Position numbers and translations under genes: made by a program. A stretch of DNA of 64,000 bases from Gemmatimonadota bacterium (lineage in GTDB: Bacteria > Gemmatimonadota > Gemmatimonadetes > Longimicrobiales > Gaopeijiaceae), in assembly GCA_022826565.1 (NCBI GenBank), contig JAJDUP010000012.1, positions 1 to 64,000 on the forward strand. The letters are read 5' to 3'. The notes under the pieces were generated by a model that did no database searches, was not told where the DNA came from, and saw nothing but the letters and a program-made list of their open reading frames with translations. Shown here piece after piece: positions 60,713 through 64,000 of this stretch (positions within the stretch are counted from its first letter, which is position 1; each line of letters starts with the position of its first letter).

Positions 60713-62989
60713 TTGAACAGACGCCACAGGCGGTCGATCAACCGCGTGCCCGCCGTGCTGGCGTGCCTTGCTCCGGCACCCGCCCTGCTGGCGCTGGCCT
60801 GCCTTGCGCTGCCACCTCGGCCCGCATCGGCACAGCTTGCTTCCAACGGACGCATCGATCCGGACACGGTGCCCCGTCCTTCCCTCGAAGCCAGGCGCGC
60901 GATCTCACCGATCACGCTCGACGGCAGCCTGAGCGACGACGCCTGGACCCTGGCCGATTCCACCAGGGGCTTCTTCTACGAGTCGATCCCGAATCAGGGC
61001 ACGCTGTCGGCAGAGCGCACGGTTGTGCGGATCCTCTACGACGAACGGTACCTCTACGTCGGCGCCGAGATGTACGACAGCAAGGCCGACGCGCTGGTTT
61101 CGGCGGGGATGGAGCAGGACTTCGCCACCCAGGATTCCGACATCTTCGGCTTCGCGCTCGACACCTACCTGGACCGCCAGAACGCCTTCCTCTTCGCGGT
61201 GAATCCCGCGGGGGCGGTCTTCGACGCGCAGGCCTTCAACGACCAGCAGTCGGTGAACCGCGCCTGGGAGGGCGAAATCGAGGTCGCGACGGGAATCTAC
61301 GACTGGGGATGGGTGGCGGAGATCGCCGTGCCAATGACCACCCTTCGGTTCCGCGAGGCCGACGGTGCCCAGAGTTGGGGCATCAACTTTTCGCGGCGCA
61401 TTCGGCGAATCTCGGAAGACTCCAACTGGGCCGCGCTCTCACGGCAGTTCCGCGTCTACAAGATGTCGCGGGCCGGTACGCTGACCTCGCTGCAGGGGCT
61501 GCGGCAGGGACGGAATCTCTGGGTGAAACCGTTCGTCAACGGGGTCAGCACCAACGGTTGGCGGACGCCATCGCCGGGTGAGAAGGTCGAAGGGGGGTTC
61601 GACCTGAAGTGGGGGGTCACCCCCCAGCTCACCCTCGATGTCACCGCGCTGACCGACTTTTCCCAGGTCGAGGTCGACGAACAGCAGATCAATCTGACCC
61701 GCTTTTCTCTCTTCTTCCCGGAGAAGCGCGATTTCTTCCTGGAGAACGAGGGGATCTTCAGCTTCCAGGACAACCGGGTGCGCAACTTCCGCACCGGGTC
61801 GGGGCCGCAGAACTTCAGGCTCTTTCACAGCCGCCGCATCGGCCTTTCGGCGGACCGGACGCCGGTGCCGATCGCGGGCGGCGCCCGCCTCACCGGCCGC
61901 CTCGGAGGCTACGCCATCGGCCTCCTCAACATGCAGACCCGGGACGACCCCGGCAGTCCCGGCGAGAACTTCTCGGTCGTACGGCTCAGGAAGAACATCC
62001 TCGGGAGCAGCGACATCGGGTTCATGTTGGTGAACCGCGAGGGAACCGGCGCGGAGACGGCCGACTCATACAACCGATCGATCGGCGCCGACATGAACCT
62101 GCGGCTCGCCGGCGGGCGCATGCTCCTCAACTCGTATTTCGCGGCGACCGATGAGCCCGACGTGTCCGGCGACCGGGTGACCGGTGCTTTCGAGGTCGCG
62201 TGGCGGGATCCGGTCTGGGCCGCGTCGGCGCTGCTGAAGACGGTGGGCGAGAGCTTCAACCCGGGGGTCGGCTTCGTGGGGCGCCGGGGGATCCGGCAGG
62301 GGTTCGTCACGCTGGGCGCCCATCCGCAGCCGGCGATTCCTCACGTCCGGGAGATCAACCCCTACGTGGACGTGAACCTCTTCTCGGACACGGGGTGGGT
62401 GCTGGAGAGCCGCGAGATCCTGCCGGGTGTCGGGATCCACTTCCTCGACAGCAGCGTGCTCACCTTCGAGTACTCGGCGTCGTACGAGCGGCTGGCGGAC
62501 GCGACGCGGATCGCGGGCGTGTCGGTTCCCGAGGGCGAGTACGATTTCGGCGCCTTCACGACCAGCTATCAGTCGAATCTGGGCCGGAAGCTGGGCGGAA
62601 GGGTCTCCGTCACGCGCGGCGACTTCTTCGACGGCGACAGGACTTCGGTCACCGGCAGCGTCACCCTTCGCCCCAGCGCCCATTTCTTCCTGCAGGGCAC
62701 GGCGCAGCGAAATCGCCTGACGCTGGGCGGCAGCAGCTTCGACGCCAACCTCTTCGGCGGGCGCTTCCGCTATGCCTACAACACGCGCACCTTCCTGAGC
62801 GCCTTCGTCCAGTACAACGAGACCACGGACGAGGTACAGACGAACCTCCGCTTCAACCTCATCCACGCCCCGCTGAGCGACGTGTTCCTGGTCTATTCGG
62901 AGCGACGCGACCGCACCCCGGAGCCCGGCCGGACCGCATTGACCGACCGGGCCGTGACGCTGAAGGTGACGAAGCTGCTGGCGTTCTGA
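60713..62989 (+). CDS. DUF5916 outer-membrane protein with a CBM9-like domain
   Basis: 758 aa from a TTG at 60713 preceded by AGGAGG (12 bases away); the frame is open from another TTG at 60629 with no ribosome site. Signal peptide ends near PPRPASAQ. Residues 60-250 form a carbohydrate-binding module 9-like domain (ISPITLDGSLSDDAWTLADS, LYVGAEMYDSKAD, DIFGFALDTYLDRQNAFLF). The rest is a DUF5916 beta-barrel (FFPEKRDFFLENEGIFSF, terminal Phe in KVTKLLAF). The function of the family is unknown; nutrient binding or outer-membrane transport is likely. Confidence 0.85.
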   Translation: MNRRHRRSINRVPAVLACLAPAPALLALACLALPPRPASAQLASNGRIDPDTVPRPSLEARRAISPITLDGSLSDDAWTLADSTRGFFYESIPNQGTLSAERTVVRILYDERYLYVGAEMYDSKADALVSAGMEQDFATQDSDIFGFALDTYLDRQNAFLFAVNPAGAVFDAQAFNDQQSVNRAWEGEIEVATGIYDWGWVAEIAVPMTTLRFREADGAQSWGINFSRRIRRISEDSNWAALSRQFRVYKMSRAGTLTSLQGLRQGRNLWVKPFVNGVSTNGWRTPSPGEKVEGGFDLKWGVTPQLTLDVTALTDFSQVEVDEQQINLTRFSLFFPEKRDFFLENEGIFSFQDNRVRNFRTGSGPQNFRLFHSRRIGLSADRTPVPIAGGARLTGRLGGYAIGLLNMQTRDDPGSPGENFSVVRLRKNILGSSDIGFMLVNREGTGAETADSYNRSIGADMNLRLAGGRMLLNSYFAATDEPDVSGDRVTGAFEVAWRDPVWAASALLKTVGESFNPGVGFVGRRGIRQGFVTLGAHPQPAIPHVREINPYVDVNLFSDTGWVLESREILPGVGIHFLDSSVLTFEYSASYERLADATRIAGVSVPEGEYDFGAFTTSYQSNLGRKLGGRVSVTRGDFFDGDRTSVTGSVTLRPSAHFFLQGTAQRNRLTLGGSSFDANLFGGRFRYAYNTRTFLSAFVQYNETTDEVQTNLRFNLIHAPLSDVFLVYSERRDRTPEPGRTALTDRAVTLKVTKLLAF

Positions 62990-63025
62990 AGCCGGGAGGC
63001 GTTCGCGCGCCGACCGCGGGCAGAC

Positions 63026-64000
63026 TTACCCTCCGTCGCTCGTCATCCTCGGCTGTCCGCCGTATTCCTCGAACCACTTCATCAGGTAGAGCTGGGTGCG
63101 CATGAAGTTCGACGGCTTTGAGCCCGTTCCGTGGGCCTCCTCGTAGAACCGGAGCATCTTGGTCGGCACGCCGAGCTGCTTGAGCGCCTGGTAGTACTCC
63201 TCGGTCTGCGCCATCGGCGTCCGCAGGTCGTCTTCGCCGGTGATGAGGATCGTGGGCGTCGTCACGTTCTCGACGTACATGAGCGGGGAGTGCTCCAGGT
63301 ACTTGTCCGGGTTGTCCCAGGGATAGCCGTGGTAGCGGTAGTAGCCCCAGACGGTGATGTCGGCCGTGCCCGCGAAGCTCATCCAGTTGATTACCGGACA
63401 GCGCACGCCGGCCGCCGCGAAGCGCGTGGTATGGCCGATCACCCAGCTCGACAGGACGCCGCCGCCGCTGCAGCCCGTGACGTACATCTGGTCCTCGTTG
63501 ACGTAGCCGCGGTCGATGAGGGCGTCGACGCCGGCCATGAGGTCGTCGTAGTCGACCGAGGGGTAGCCGTTGTCGATCGCGTTGCCGAAGTCGGTGCCGT
63601 AGCCGGTGCTGCCGCGGGGGTTCGTGTAGAGGGTCACGTAGCCGTTCGCCGCGAAGTTCTGGTAGGGGTAGCTGAAGCCGACGTTGTACATCCCGTGGGG
63701 GCCGCCGTGGATGTGCAGGATGAGGGGGTAGCGCTGCCCGGGATCGAAGTCGGGCGGCTTCACGATCCACCCCTGCACCTGCGTGCCGCCGGTGGACTCG
63801 TACCAGATCTCCTCCACGTCGCCGAGTCGCTTGTTCGCGAGGACGTCGGCGTTAACCTCGGTGAGCTGGGTTATCGCGCCCGGCCTGCCGAGGTCGAAGG
63901 CCACGACATCGCCGGGCTCGTGCGGCGAGGTGAGGGTGCCGACGGCCTGCCCGCCGGATGTGGCCGAGGTGAGCGACAGCATGTGCACGCCCTCGGTGAC
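63026..64000 (-). CDS. S9C-type prolyl oligopeptidase family peptidase (partial; start is beyond the window)
   Basis: The C-terminal 325 residues only; the frame is open to the window edge. Catalytic Ser in VTGCSGGGVLSSW (G-x-S-x-G-G), Asp in GEDDLRTPM and His in FYEEAHGTG; the segments HIHGGPHGMYNVGFSYPYQN and TNPRGSTGYGTDF are typical of S9C/acylaminoacyl peptidases. It would clip peptides from exported substrates. It is convergent with the DUF5916 gene, 36 bp away. Confidence 0.93.
   Translation of the reverse strand, partial: VTEGVHMLSLTSATSGGQAVGTLTSPHEPGDVVAFDLGRPGAITQLTEVNADVLANKRLGDVEEIWYESTGGTQVQGWIVKPPDFDPGQRYPLILHIHGGPHGMYNVGFSYPYQNFAANGYVTLYTNPRGSTGYGTDFGNAIDNGYPSVDYDDLMAGVDALIDRGYVNEDQMYVTGCSGGGVLSSWVIGHTTRFAAAGVRCPVINWMSFAGTADITVWGYYRYHGYPWDNPDKYLEHSPLMYVENVTTPTILITGEDDLRTPMAQTEEYYQALKQLGVPTKMLRFYEEAHGTGSKPSNFMRTQLYLMKWFEEYGGQPRMTSDGG

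Overview
The window looks like high-GC chromosomal DNA from a Gemmatimonadota-type bacterium (inference). The basis is the gene content: many exported S9/S15 peptidases and serine hydrolases, NHL/BNR propeller proteins, a SusC plus two SusD-like proteins, DUF5916 outer-membrane proteins, CarboxypepD_reg plug proteins, and lipoprotein signals throughout. I saw no rRNA, tRNA or CRISPR array.

Layout. 1-265: the edge of a probable insertion sequence (five 21-23 bp repeats) cutting off a paralogue of the next gene. 385-7915: NHL lipoprotein, Tat-exported alanine-racemase-like protein, FabH, a large zinc metalloprotease and a PenP-like serine hydrolase. 7958-9366 and 27208-28265: the 3' and 5' parts of one S9 prolyl-oligopeptidase gene, split by an island of about 17.85 kb.

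The island (9360-27214) has a tyrosine integrase next to its right end. It carries a leftward set of genes for a SNF2-type helicase with a DUF3883-like C-terminus, a DUF1156-type DNA methylase and a DUF499-type ATPase. This composition matches the computationally described Hma (helicase-methylase-ATPase) defence type. A PIN-domain protein and an overlapping 94-aa partner sit between methylase and ATPase, and a small membrane protein plus an exported protein lie upstream. Two unrecognised proteins and two nested inverted-repeat structures fill the integrase-proximal part. A 7-bp sequence, TGGGGCA, is found at both junctions; joining the two peptidase parts there restores an 819-codon reading frame.

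28388-37874: a hotdog thioesterase, a BNR-repeat protein and a tightly coupled leftward operon (CocE-like hydrolase, dipeptidase, family-5-like uracil-DNA glycosylase, SRPBCC protein), with a divergent DUF2461 gene. 37893-43071: cyclophilin, coiled-coil membrane protein, PKD/trypsin protease with an in-frame stop, lipoprotein and di-haem protein. 43102-48725: two tandem SusD paralogues and SusC. 48900-53531: a GldA/F/G-like ABC operon with a DUF4340 protein. 53653-59709: serine hydrolase, di-haem lipoprotein, parvulin-like lipoprotein, DUF4399 lipoprotein and plug-domain proteins. 60015-64000: DUF1640-like coiled coil, DUF5916 protein and a partial S9C peptidase.

A further pattern crosses these regions: a 42-bp AT-rich motif occurs four times without gaps (4267, 38663, 55071, 60519).
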